DNA of 64,000 nt from Leguminivora glycinivorella (lineage: Eukaryota; Arthropoda; Insecta; Lepidoptera; Tortricidae). Positions 10,560 to 20,459 of the stretch are shown here, in pieces. How positions within the stretch are numbered: the first letter of the stretch is position 1; each line of letters starts with the position of its first letter. The stretch spans positions 14,297,706 to 14,361,705 of the forward strand of contig NC_062992.1 of NCBI RefSeq assembly GCF_023078275.1. The letters are read 5' to 3'. The notes beneath the pieces were generated by a model. It was given only the letters and a program-made list of their open reading frames with translations. It was not told the origin of the DNA and made no database searches. The translations under genes were made by a program, and so were the position numbers.

Positions 10560-11090
10560 TCTACCATGAGTGAAGTAGTACTCAAGAGAGATAAATCGTC
10601 TTTCGTCAACCAAAAATCTCTTATTAGTATGTAAATGCGTATGGATGCGTTCAGAAATGAAGACACTTAAGCATTTTCATATTAAAAAGCGGTTATTGGT
10701 CGCCTAGAGCCAATTCCGCGTCGAAAGTTTTGGTGAAACCCTAACGTCAACGAGATATTGACGGGTGTTTTCCAAAATAATTTAATTTTTTTTTATCGTC
10801 GGGATCGAATCAGCTCGTGATTCTAAGAAAAATGAAACCAAACACGTCCAGATCTGGTAAAATTCGATTTTCGAGATTTATTTTGGAAAACGCGTCAACA
10901 CGAAACTCGCGCTACAATTACGCAGTGGTTTCCTAGGGTAAGTGCCGTCATATAGCAACCGGTTCGGGTCAATCCGCAGCAAGAATAGAGTCTAACTAAC
11001 CATCGAATCGTTGCACAAAAAAAACCGGCAAATTCAAAACAATATTTAGCTGGCAACCCGAAGCATAATATTCGTTTTTTTTTTCATTAT
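10560..11090. other. Unassigned
   Basis: A weak inverted pair GTGTTTTCCAAAATAA / TTATTTTGGAAAACGC (10768-10900) suggests an old TIR element. Nothing else recognised. Confidence 0.35.
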
Positions 11091-11094
11091 TCGT

Positions 11095-11215
11095 TCATTT
11101 TCATCATTTTGAAGAATAGCGGGCCGATTTTTGAGCCTCACGCGTTCGAATTCAGAAAATTGTCACTGAAAATAATAAGCAAGTCACCGTTTTCAACCGG
11201 CATTTTAGTGACAAA
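11095..11215. repeat. Hairpin MITE, diverged
   Basis: Shares GGGCCGATTTTTGAG and ACCGTTTTCAACCGGCATTT with the cleaner copy at 60614-60733. Confidence 0.6.
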
Positions 11216-11400
11216 ATCCCGTATGCGAGATTCAAAAACCGTCCTCCAGATTCCAGTTACAGATTATCGAAAATAGCATGTTTCTCACACTGCTCCTGAT
11301 CGATTTAGCCATTATAACATCCGTAATAAATGCACTGAGACAAAGGTTGCAGGTTATGTACGAACAGAGATTGACAGTCAATTTTACATGTAAAATTGTT

Positions 11401-11520
11401 GCCATAGATAGATAGATAGAATACTCTTTATAATGGCACACGCAAAAGATACACAAAAAATATACAGTGGAGACAAAATAAATGGTTATAAATAGAGGCA
11501 GACAACAGGCGATCTTATTG
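11401..11520 (-). repeat. LINE 3' end fragment
   Basis: (GATA)n, then GAATACTCTTTATAATGGCA and AAAGATACA, matching 51666-51790. Read in reverse it ends in a simple-repeat tail, as non-LTR retrotransposons do. Confidence 0.55.
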
Positions 11521-11708
11521 CCATAATTATATAGAATTCTGAAAAAATACTTGTGCAGCGACTCGCTGGTCAGACTCTTCCTAACATGAGTGACGATTTG
11601 ATGACCTTTTTCATTTATTTATTCACGACGCAAGGTCGTGATAATCTACCTCTGAATAAGTGTTACGTTCCCTATACATACATATAAATCCTTTCATTTG
11701 CTGCAAGG

Positions 11709-11909
11709 TTAGCACATGATGGCCGCGAGATACTAAGTAAGTAAGTAAGTAAACACTTTATTGTACAGGAAAAGAATACAGCACATAATATTTAAAATAA
11801 AAAGTTTCAGTACAAAGGTGAACTTATCTTATGATACTACCCATCCTTATGTCATTAATAAAGTTAGAAGAAGACGTGTCGTCTATCTCACGGCCATCAT
11901 GTGCTAGGC
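11709..11909. mobile_element. Hairpin MITE split by a LINE tail
   Basis: Ends TAGCACATGATGGCCGCGAG / inverse CTCACGGCCATCATGTGCTA. Between them a reverse LINE 3' end with (TAAG)n tail and minus-strand AATAAA. Confidence 0.65.
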
Positions 11910-11929
11910 CTACAGCCGTAGTTCAAATA

Positions 11930-12053
11930 AACACCCAATGAAGTCGTGACTCGCGTTACGTTTACGTGGATTTAACCGTTCCATACTTCGTATGGAAATA
12001 GCCGGTACATTTTATATGGTTTCAGCGTCAATGTTGCGGTTGTGCCGCGTCAA
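11930..12053 (-). other. Probable start of 3' UTR of the KH gene
   Basis: Sequence directly after the stop codon on the minus strand, not obviously repetitive for about 120 bp before hairpin/LINE-tail repeats begin at 11909. A minus-strand AATAAA lies near 11759-11764, but it is inside a repeat, so the true polyadenylation site is not resolved. Confidence 0.4.
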
Positions 12054-12129
12054 CTACGCGAGGTTGACGCGCGGCGCGCCGGCCGCCGCTGCGAATTCTT
12101 CGCGCAGCAGAGGCAGTAACGCGCCGTGT
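12054..12129 (-). CDS. Exon 9: terminal coding exon with stop codon
   Basis: Acceptor TTCTCCTTGTTTTCAG with a good pyrimidine tract. The first A joins GA from exon 8 to give Glu, then HGALLPLLREEF, AAAAGAPRVNLA and stop TAG at 12056-12054. That the frame chosen from the KH exons closes here with a clean stop after a 3.6-kb intron is strong evidence for the whole chain. The C-terminal end has no recognised motif. Confidence 0.85.
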
Positions 12130-12172
12130 CTGAAAACAAGGAGAATTTATACAGTAACAATTAAACTCATCA

Positions 12173-12614
12173 CAGGGCCCGTAACTTTCATGCCAATGTC
12201 ATCAATTTGACATCACGCTGCATATAGGATGAATCATATTGTTTTATTGTAATAATTAATCATTATTCATTAATCAATTTAATCATGTACCGACTTCAAA
12301 AGTAAGCTATTCATACGTGGAATAATTAATACCTACTTGATACGTAAAACGAAAAAAAATGTTTTGTTTTAATAATTTATTGAAATATGATAACAAAACT
12401 ATTTAACGAAATTGTATAAAAAGAAACAAATCATTTAATTCGCTTTTCACGTATCAAGTAGGAATTAATTATTTCACGTATGAATAGATTAGTTTTTAAG
12501 TCATGATTAAAATGATTGATGAATAATGATTAATTATAAAATAAAACTCTTCAATCATCCTATACGCAGCGCGACGTCAAATTTATGTCATCGGCATGAA
12601 AGTTACGGGCCTTG
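12173..12614. mobile_element. hAT-type MITE family M copy 1
   Basis: Ends CAGGGCCCGTAACTTTCATG / CATGAAAGTTACGGGCCTTG. Flanked by CTCATCA both sides (12166-12172, 12615-12621). 442 bp, AT-rich interior without transposase. Lies 43 bp upstream of the exon 9 acceptor on the minus strand. Confidence 0.75.
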
Positions 12615-12634
12615 CTCATCATCATATTCTGTGT

Positions 12635-12893
12635 GTAATTTCACCACCCCCCTTTTCTACCGTGGGTGTCGTAAAAGTTAAAACGAGGTAGGAAATGCAT
12701 ATGAAACTGTTCAAGTTTTCGCCGCTCCTTAATCGCTCGCTCAATTAAGAGGTTGAACGAAAATGAAATTGTGATGCAGTGACAGGTTGCTAGCCCATTG
12801 CCTACACCCACAATTGAATCCGTATCCCATAGTCGACTACGACAATCACGGAAGAAAACGGGGTGGTGAAATTTTTATCCCGTCACCACAAGG
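12635..12893. repeat. Family T repeat, fullest copy
   Basis: Palindromic ends TTTCACCACCCCCC / GGGGTGGTGAAATTT around the shared TGCAGTGACAGGTTGCTAGC core. Confidence 0.7.
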
Positions 12894-12922
12894 AAAATAA
12901 GAATGAACAGCAAGAAGTCATG

Positions 12923-14696
12923 GCCATTTCTCAAAATTTTGGCACCGACAGGTGAAAGATTTGCTTTTTTTTAAATGTCGCATTTTTAAAAAAAATATTT
13001 TAGGGATCGATTGAATGCGTCTCAAACATTTCAAAAATGTCAAAGGCACCGATATCAATTAATTATTTTAGAAGTTATAATCGATTAAAATTCAGGTGAA
13101 CGACATCATGATCAGGTGAAGGATAAATATACACAGGTTATCGACAACAGCAGCAGGTTAACGACAAATTAGTACAAATTTGTATGACACATTTGACAAG
13201 TTAACGACAAGCGTCGCTAACCTGCGTCCGTAGTCGATCACCTGTAGTTTGGTGGTCATTCACCTGATATGGACGTCATTCACCTGCCCATCAGCATTAT
13301 AATAGTTTTTAACCGCCGCCCAAACCTCAAGGAAGGGGGTCATTAATATTTTATACCCGACCTTTAAATAAAATTATATTAAAATAGCTACTCTGAAGTA
13401 TAATGAAGTGACTTCACTTCAAGCAATCACTTGCTTAGGTACTTACACGGTATTTAGACTATAATTAATATTTCATTTTTTATATTTTTTAAAGGGGGCA
13501 AAAAACAAATGAAAAAATTAAAATATGTAAATAAATCACAGAAGAGTTACTTTTAATTATAAAAATATAAGGATACTCATTATTATTATTATCATAATAC
13601 TCATATTCTAGCTTATGTTTTAATACTCATTATCATTACTTATTGATCCGATTGATCGCCCCTCGTAATGGTTCATCTGGCTTATGACAAGTAATCGACG
13701 TGTCGGTTTCCTGTCACTGAGTCGTTCACCTGGCTTTATCGCACAGGTGAAGGACACACACCACAAAAAAACAACAATCCTTTGAGAAATGCAGCCTAAA
13801 CCGATATAACAGTAATACTTTTCTCATTTAATGCACAAAACAAACATTGAAGGTGTAAAAAAGTATTATTACGATTGGTAAATTTATCATTATTGTCATC
13901 ACCCTGTCCCAAAATGTCGTTCACTTGCCTATTTTAGCCAGGTGAACGATGCACAGGTGACCGACAAAATGCCAGTTATTTCGCCAAAACTCAAAAAGTA
14001 TTTGCCAAACGAACTAAATATTTAGGCGCCTAAAAATAAGCAACAAAATACGAAACATATGTTACAGTTAATGCATTATCTCAAACAATAACCAGTTTAT
14101 GATTGACAGAATAACGACTACTTACCCGTTACAAACTCCCGTTCGAGGTAATTAAAAATTTATATTTTCTAATCAAGGCGTAGTGAGCACGTGCCGTTGC
14201 TTACAGGTGATGGCCGATACTGGCGGCTTCGATTCATGCGGGGTGGGGCGGCAGAGGTGGAGTAGGGATCGCACAGTGCTTGCGAGTTTGTCTCGACAGG
14301 TCAACGACAAAAACGGCCGTGGACAAACTTTAAAGCCAAATAACTTGGAACATAAGTGTAATATTACTATCAGATACTCTAGTTTTAAAAGTTAAGGATA
14401 TATGCAAATAAATCATAGCAATAAAGGTAAGTAAAGTTAATAATTTGTGTACTTTTAACAACTCGAAACATGAGTACTCCGCGTTGGGACACGGAAGGTG
14501 AACGACAAAACTTAGTTACAATTATTATTTATTTCATTAACATAAAATAAATCCATTTCAAAGCATCAGGCCTCTATGTAAAAACTGTCTTTTAATATGT
14601 ATTGATAATTTATTTATGAAGATATTGTATACTAAAAAAAAAGTTCTAACATAAACGTACTGACAGGTGGGGGTGGCAAAATTTTGAGAAATGACC
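12923..14696. mobile_element. 1.77-kb TIR element studded with CAGGTGAACGAC motifs
   Basis: Ends are inverted: left CATTTCTCAAAATTTTGGCA, right (reverse complement) CATTTCTCAAAATTTTGCCA, both followed inward by ACAGGTG or CACCTGT. A 5-bp TCATG flanks both sides (12918-12922, 14697-14701), a likely TSD. There is no ORF longer than 70 codons. The interior holds at least 17 copies of a 12-bp motif, consensus CAGGTGAACGAC, in both orientations. Superfamily unknown. It lies in intron 8 of the KH gene. Confidence 0.75.
13093..13286. repeat. Two facing clusters of CAGGTGAACGAC motifs at 20-22 bp spacing
   Basis: Forward motifs start at 13093, 13113, 13134, 13154 and 13197 (gaps 20, 21, 20, 43). Reverse-complement motifs occupy 13213-13224, 13233-13244, 13255-13266 and 13275-13286 (gaps 20, 22, 20). 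Variation is limited to a few positions. More copies occur at 12949, 13721, 13744, 13917, 13939, 13954, 14204, 14297, 14495 and 14664. Spacing near two helical turns suggests protein binding on one DNA face. The core CAGGTG is also an E-box. Confidence 0.85.
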
Positions 14697-14962
14697 TCAT
14701 GACGCTTGGTGGAAACATGATACCTGAGTGGAAACTCGAAACGGAGCGTTCGGTGGGTCGCGCAGGCGAACAGGCGTCCACCCTATCTAGTGTCGTGTCG
14801 GGATACTTGTATGAGCTTCAGTAGTTTGACATGCACGCAATATGTTAAATTACGCTATGTTAAATTAAGTAAGCAGAAAATGTTAAAATGACGTGTAACT
14901 CCTGTTATCAATAAATGATTGATTGATTGATTGATTGTGTACTCAGGCCTTACCCAGTTTGT
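14697..14962. other. Spacer with (GATT)n
   Basis: Unassigned sequence ending in a (GATT)n run at 14913-14937, just before the minisatellite. Confidence 0.5.
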
Positions 14963-15771
14963 GACATGTTACTCACTCGTGGCGCCACGCGGGCGCGGGC
15001 TCTAGCCAGCAGCGTGATGACGGCTCGCTCGGTGCGGACATGTTAGTGTGAGACATGTTACTCACTCGTGGCGCCACGCGGGCGCGGGCTCTAGCCAGCA
15101 GCGTGATGACGGCGCGCTCGGTGGGGACATGTTAGCGTGAGACATGTTACTCACTCGTGGCGCCACGCGGGCGCGGGCTCTAGCCAGCAGTGTGTTAACG
15201 GCTCGCTCGGTGGGGACATGTTAGCGTGAGACATGTTACTCACTCGTGGCGCCACGCGGGCGCGGGCTCTAGCCAGCAGCGTGATAACGGCGCGCTCGGT
15301 GGGGACATGTTAGTGTGAGACATGTTACTCACTCGTGGCGCCACGCGGGCGCGGGCTCTAGCCAGCAGCGTGATGACGGCGCGCTCGGTGCGGACATGTT
15401 AGTGTGAGACATGTTACTCACTCGTGGCGCCATGCGGGCGCGGGCTCTAGCCAGCAGCGTGATTACGGCTCGCTCGGTGGGGACATGTTAGTGTGAGACA
15501 TGTTACTCACTCGTGGCGCGACGCGGGCTCTAGCCAGCAGCGTGATGACGGCTCGCTCGGTGGGGACATGTTAGTGTGAGACATGTTACTCACTCGTGGC
15601 GCCACGCGGGCGCGGGCTCTAGCCAGCAACGTGATGACGGCGCGCTCGGTGGGGACATGTTAGCGTGAGACATGTTACTCACTCGTGGCGCCACGCGGGC
15701 GCGGGCTCTAGCCAGCAGCGTGATGACGGCTCGCTCGGTGGGGACATGTTAGTATGAGACATGTTACTCAC
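14963..15771. repeat. 89-bp minisatellite, 10 units, derived from exon 8 plus its splice donor
   Basis: Units begin (GACATGTTACTCACTCG) at 14963, 15052, 15141, 15230, 15319, 15408, 15497, 15580, 15669 and 15758. The period is 89 bp except one 83-bp unit. The last start is the end of the genuine exon 8 locus. On the minus strand each unit reads AACATGTCCCC..., about 66 bp matching exon 8, then CACGA|GTGAGTAAC. Units differ by a few substitutions only, so the array is young or homogenised. 89 is not a multiple of 3, and copies have a one-base frame change relative to the exon, so they are not extra coding repeats. Confidence 0.95.
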
Positions 15772-15925
15772 TCGTGGCGCCACGCGGGCGGACGGCGGTG
15801 CGCGGCGGCGCGGGCTCTAGCCAACAGCGTGATGACGGCGCGCTTGGTGGGGGACATGTTAGTGCGCGCGGCGCCCAGCAGGGGGCGCTTGCGCCCCACC
15901 GCACCCGTCGCAGCCCCAGCCGCAC
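15772..15925 (-). CDS. Exon 8: Arg-rich segment with source of the 89-bp minisatellite
   Basis: 154 bp, phase 2 in, 2 nt out. Acceptor AAATTGCAG, donor GTGAGTAAC. Encodes GRKRPLLGAARTNMSPTKRA, then VITLLARARA and RRPPAWRH. The frame is set by exon 7 and confirmed by exon 9. The last third of the exon plus the donor is repeated ten times downstream in the transcript (14963-15771). The gene copy differs from the array copies: it has 18 extra bp (near 15790-15810) and five Cs where units have four. Use of any donor further along the array would hit TGA at once, because the TGA of GTGAGT is in frame, and would truncate the protein. Confidence 0.85.
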
Positions 15926-15999
15926 CTGCAATTTTATTTTATTTATTTTTAATGATATCTATCACTAATAGATTGCAGTCGAAACCAAAGGAATTCAAT

Positions 16000-16262
16000 A
16001 GTTATTTGTTTCACAAGGGGGCAAAGTTGTTGTTTAACTGGACGTTAAACAACAACTTTGACAACCCTTTGACAACAGCCAATATTGATGATACTAACTG
16101 AAACTGGTGAAAAACTTTGTGTTTCACTCGGTGACAAAATTTGTTTAACCTTCGGTACTCGCTACGCGGTTCAATATTGGAATCTGTCGCTTGCTCAAGT
16201 ACCTAATTCAAGTATCAATAATGGAGCGCGCGGTTAAACAACAACTTTGCCCCCTTGTAAAC
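16000..16262. repeat. Family U repeat, rearranged
   Basis: CACAAGGGGGCAAAGTTGTT at the left and its complement at the right, so two U ends face each other. Confidence 0.65.
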
Positions 16263-16264
16263 AA

Positions 16265-16892
16265 AAACCATAACTAAGATTGCTGCTTCGTTCAATGAAT
16301 CTCCAAAAGAAACCGACATCAAACGTTTTCAACAAATTAAAGGGTTCAATAGAAATTTCTTCAATTAGTCTTCTAGATTCTTCTTAGACATCGTACAAAA
16401 CAACCACAACACAAGAAAATGATTCAGTATACAATATCCAATTAATTGGTGGCACAGTCAAGGAATTTAAATTTAAATGAGGACAAAGTGCCATAAAATA
16501 ATATGTTTCCATCCAAATATGTATACTATTTTTCACCTTATAAGTAGATGAGTTTTGTGACACTACCAGAAATTCTGGATTGCACATAGGCCTGGTAACT
16601 AAATTACATATAAATGAAAGAAAAATAATATTATTTTTAACTAAAGCAATGCATGAAACGGAAAATACTAGGGGCGGATGTTTCATTTCATACATTGTTT
16701 ATTTAAAGTAACATTATTTTTCTCTCGTATTTGATGGAATCTATTAAATAATTACTGATATTGAATTTCTATGTACCATTTGGAAAAACCTATTGAATAT
16801 TCAATTTTCAAAACAATGACCTTCACACCGGCGGCGCCGCGCCGCGCCGCGCCACGCTGGCTGATAATGCCGGCGCGCCGCCGCGGGTGTTT
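16265..16892. other. Unassigned sequence
   Basis: Holds a 103-codon minus-strand open frame (16695-16384) with no recognised domain, and a GC-rich (CGGCGCCGCG) block at 16830-16880 of unknown nature. Confidence 0.3.
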
Positions 16893-17094
16893 TAGGCAGC
16901 GTCCCCACTTAGGCGTCGCGTGTCTCGCGGCGCGCAACGGACGTTTGCGCCACGCTGCCTGGGGTCGCGTCTTACGTCCTTCCTATACAAAATGTATTGA
17001 AGAGACATTTTTTGAATTACATTCAGGCGGCGTGGCGGAGACGTCCGTTGGGCGCCGCAAGACATGCGTCTTATGAGTGTGGATGGTAGCTTAG
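16893..17094. repeat. CpG-rich inverted repeat
   Basis: GTCTCGCGGCGCGCAACGGA against inverse of TCCGTTGGGCGCCGCAAGAC, plus matching ends TTTAGGCAGCG / GCTTAGGCTGC. MITE-like. Confidence 0.6.
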
Positions 17095-17403
17095 GCTGCG
17101 GCGTGGGGCGTGGATTTCTAATCTACAACCTTAATGTAGAAGCAAATTGTCCGCATCTATATTTATGACTTTGACTGGACATAAAGTCGTCTCGCCACAG
17201 TTTCTCTTTCCCAAGAATTCTCCATTCAATTTCTTCGATAAACTGTTTTCGCTCGCTAAGCTAAACTCTAGTGTTTTCATTTACAAAACCCCGTTCTTAT
17301 ATTCTCTTGCGGCGGATAGAATTCTTTGTGTGAAACTGTGATACAGAAATATTGAGTCTCAAGTGCAGTTTCTAGAAAAGTAGATAAACCGAGCTAGGAT
17401 TGG

Positions 17404-17590
17404 CCTAGCCGAAGTGACAATAGTTGACGATACGTGGCGATCGAAGTATCGTATATCGTATCGTGGCGAACGCTCACGATAATCTCTTTCGTAGCTTTGT
17501 ATCCCTATCGCTCTTGGGTATTGGCGCGACAGAGCCAGACTACATTTTCTGCGGCGTTTCGGTGGTGTTTCGCGTCGCAGAACTACCATC
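17404..17590. repeat. MITE family E, variant
   Basis: CCTAGCCGAAGTGACAA, GAACGCTCACGATAATCTC and GCGCGACAGAGCCAGACTAC; diverged E with a different left part. Confidence 0.55.
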
Positions 17591-17743
17591 GGCGATAGCT
17601 CATCACCAGGGAGCGTACTTTTCGTGCCGATGACATCAATTTGACGTCACGCTCCATATAGGGTGATCACAAATTGTTTTATTGTTAATTATTAATCATT
17701 AGTCATCAATCATTTTAAGTTATGAATTTCTTTGCATGGTAAT

Positions 17744-18905
17744 TAGGGTTTCTGCTCGAGAGTCTCGAACTCGAGACTTCTCGAGACTTTCGGCTTCATT
17801 CGAGACGAGAAAAAAATGACAGGTACTCGAGACGTCTCGAGGCCCGAATGTAAAGTACGACCTGAAGTGAAATGCAACTTTTTACCTTCTGCCCGGTCTC
17901 ATCGCGAGGCGGTGGGGACGGTGTCGAACGGCGGTCATAAATTATAACGAGATAAAGCGATCTAACCTCTCATTCCAACGTAAGCTGGCAGCGACTTTGG
18001 CTAGTTTTGACAGCCTCATGTTATTTAAAAGCAATTCGTCATTACAAAAAAGTCAGCGCGTTTATGTATCTTGGGTCATTGATAACCTGCGAAGAGTGCT
18101 ATGGCTAACTTCGACAAGATTTGGAAGAACAGAGGAATCCGACGTCAAAATAAAGTGCGATTATTTCAATAATCTCGATATTTATGTACTTATGGACTTG
18201 GACCCCGAAAAGTTTTGATGTGGCTAAGATTGACGCTATTGAAATGTGGTGCTGGCGAAGACTGCTACGAGTATAACTTGAAAAGCTAGAAGAACTAACA
18301 AACATCTCTATTTTGCAAGAACTGAATATCACCACACGGCTCTCTAAAATATGCCAAGAGCGACCCTCAGATTTTTCGGACACATTATGAGAGCACCAAT
18401 GCATAATATGGCGAATTAATGGTAAACATTCTTGGGGTGGGGCTCGTAAGAGATGGTCTGACTGTGTGAAGAAATCGTGTGGCGACAGCGTATACTGTGC
18501 AGTCCACATGGCTTATGACCGCGTTCAATGGAGACACGCTACTTGTGGTCGCGAACCTCGGCAATGAGGAAACGAAACATTATGATTTAATACATGACAT
18601 TTTAATTTACTTAACCCGTGCACAGGCGGGGAAGTTAAAGGATTAGGTATTATTTTCAAGACTATAATTGTAGTTTTCTTGTAAAAATTTGATTTATGTT
18701 TATTTCAAATAAGATTTTTATTGCTCTTACGCATTTTTTATGATAGTGTGGTGCAATAAAAACTACTAATCATATTGTTGTTTATTGTTTTATCAAAATT
18801 TAGCATTTATAAAAAAAGACTCGAGACTCGAGAAGACTCGAGACTTTGGGCTCGAGATTTCTCGAAACTCGAGACTTCTAATAGGTCGAGAAATCAGAAA
18901 CCCTA
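17744..18905. mobile_element. hAT-type element N, inserted in M
   Basis: TIR TAGGGTTTCTGC / inverse, subterminal CTCGAGACTTCTCGAGAC repeats, perfect 8-bp TSD ATGGTAAT (17736-17743, 18906-18913). 1162 bp. No hAT transposase; the interior is a LINE fragment. Confidence 0.9.
17950..18760 (+). pseudogene. 5'-truncated LINE reverse transcriptase C-terminus
   Basis: Plus-strand frames give AFMYLGSLITC, then IDAIEMWCWRRLLRV, ISILQELNITTRLSKICQER, FFGHIM and KRWSDCVKKS. These are typical of the C-terminal third of non-LTR retrotransposon ORF2 in insects. In-frame stops (after RRLLRV) and a frameshift near 18360 show it is dead. It ends before AATAAAAACTACTAATCA near 18755. Nested in hAT element N, giving a four-level nest with M and J. 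Confidence 0.85.
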
Positions 18906-19264
18906 ATGGTAATGAATGCAAGAAGGATGGTGTGCTTTACGTTAGAGAAAAATTCTCTTTTCTACGTATTTATTGTAATGTGTTGTTAACAATACTATTT
19001 AATTAAATTTATTTATAAAAACAAATCAAATAATTTTATTCACGTTTCACATTTCAAATAGGTATTATTTATGCCACATGTAAATGGACTACTGTATTTG
19101 AAGTAATTTGTATACGATTAAAATGATTGACGACTGATGATTAATAATTTACAATAAAACTATTTGGGATCACCCTATACGGAGCGTGACGTCAGATTAA
19201 TGTCATCGGCATGAAAAGTACGCTCCCTGCTCATCACTTACTCGCTTTTGGCGGAATTAGTGCC

Positions 19265-19485
19265 TAAGCCAGACTTCTGACCCTGTGCAGCCAAAAGGCA
19301 TTTCTGCGACACGGAACACCACCGAAACGTCGCAGAAATGTAGTCTGGCTCTGTCGCGCCAATACGCAAGAGCGATAGAGATACGAGTAGATAGCTACGA
19401 AAGAGATATTATCGTGAGCGTTTTGGTGTCTCCCAAGCTAGCTACGATGCGCTTACGAAGCGTAACCAAATTGTGAATTTGGCTA
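19265..19485. repeat. MITE family E, variant, reverse
   Basis: AAGGCATTTCTGCGACACGG, TAGTCTGGCTCTGTCGCGCC, AGATATTATCGTGAGCG; mirror of 17404-17590 across the M insertion. Confidence 0.6.
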
Positions 19486-19659
19486 GGCACCTTGAGACGG
19501 AGTATTGGTAGCTTTTGCAGTCTTTTGTGTTTCGGAATTTAGGTATTTTAACGCTGAAGTTCAGTAGATAAAACCGGTAAAATATTGCAATGTAGAAAAA
19601 GAGTTTGTAAGAATATTGTTCCAAGAATGCACATGCAATATTACATTATCTAGTGAAAT

Positions 19660-20330
19660 GTTACATGTCAAAGGGAATTCATTTTTGCGATGAAAATGAA
19701 GCTAAATGCTATGGAAAATTGAGAACGGAGAAAAAGGGATGAGGCACCAACCTATGTACTATCGAACCAACTGATTCATGACCCACGGCAGATAATTAAT
19801 CCCAATCCAACAACATTATGCCAATGTATTTTATTCTGCCTAAGACAATATTGAACTTGACTGTTCTTAAAATAAAATATTTTGTACCATGCACGAAATA
19901 AAGCATCAGATAATTATGGGAAAAACATGGACAGAAGTTATTGTTAAATCTAATTTCTATTTAATAAGTCAGGTAGAAATATATAAAGTAACTGAATTGA
20001 CCGTAACGTCACTCAATTCGATTTCATATTAATTCCAAGCCGTTCAAATTCGTTTTGACAGTTCTTAAAAAGAAGTTGATTTGACTAAGAGGCAAGTAGC
20101 CTATTGTGCGAAATGACAGAATGCCAAGTCAATAGAATGCGATGGAATTTTCGACAAAACAATTAATCGATTATACGACTATTATACAATTTATCATTAT
20201 GCCATTGTATTACTCTGCTTTAAATAATTCTGCAAAATGACAGTATGCCAAGAAATTTATGCAAGAAGTCATTCTGCGAAAAGAGGAGTCTGCCAAGCGT
20301 TGTTATGCGAAGGTAATAGTATTTTATGCA
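19660..20330. repeat. Element with recurrent TGCGAAA / TGCCAAG words
   Basis: Words such as TTTTGCGATG, TTATGCCAATG, TTCTGCC, TGTGCGAAATGACAGAATGCCAAG-like strings, GTATGCCAAG, TTCTGCGAAA, TCTGCCAAG and TTATGCGAAGG recur at roughly 15-40 bp from 20100 to 20312. No coding capacity. Class unknown. Confidence 0.5.
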
Positions 20331-20456
20331 ACAGGCGTTTAAAGGAGGTCAAAAAAGACGAGTGGCGGGGATAACAATTTGAGGCGAAGTCGAAAATTGT
20401 TATTAAGACGCCACGAGTATTTTTCAAATCAGTTAAACACCGTTGCATAAAATACT
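20317..20456. repeat. Hairpin repeat
   Basis: GTATTTTATGCAACAGGCGT and inverse (ACCGTTGCATAAAATAC), inner GAGTGGCG / CGCCACGAG. Confidence 0.65.
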
Positions 20457-20459
20457 TTT

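Larger units (their letters stand above)
17607..19229. mobile_element. hAT-type MITE family M copy 2 containing element N
   Basis: Ends CAGGGAGCGTACTTTTCGTG / inverse. Perfect 8-bp TSD CTCATCAC (17599-17606, 19230-19237), fitting the hAT consensus nTnnnnAn. The flanks (GGCGATAG / TTACTCGCTTTTGGCGGAAT) are the right end of family J, so M sits in J. Confidence 0.85.

Noticed and set aside
14963..15771. Minisatellite as a coding tandem repeat
   Set aside because: Period 89 is not a multiple of 3, units are one base out of frame with the exon, and each has an in-frame stop at the donor.
14963..15771. CRISPR-like array
   Set aside because: Repeats are contiguous 89-bp units without unique spacers, in a eukaryotic intron.
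15754..16101. Plus-strand frames antisense to exon 8
   Set aside because: Shadow of the minus-strand coding exon and GC-rich minisatellite; no own splice or domain evidence.
16384..16695. 103-codon minus-strand frame as a gene
   Set aside because: No recognised domain, no splice context, and it is not in phase with the KH gene whose intron 7 contains it.
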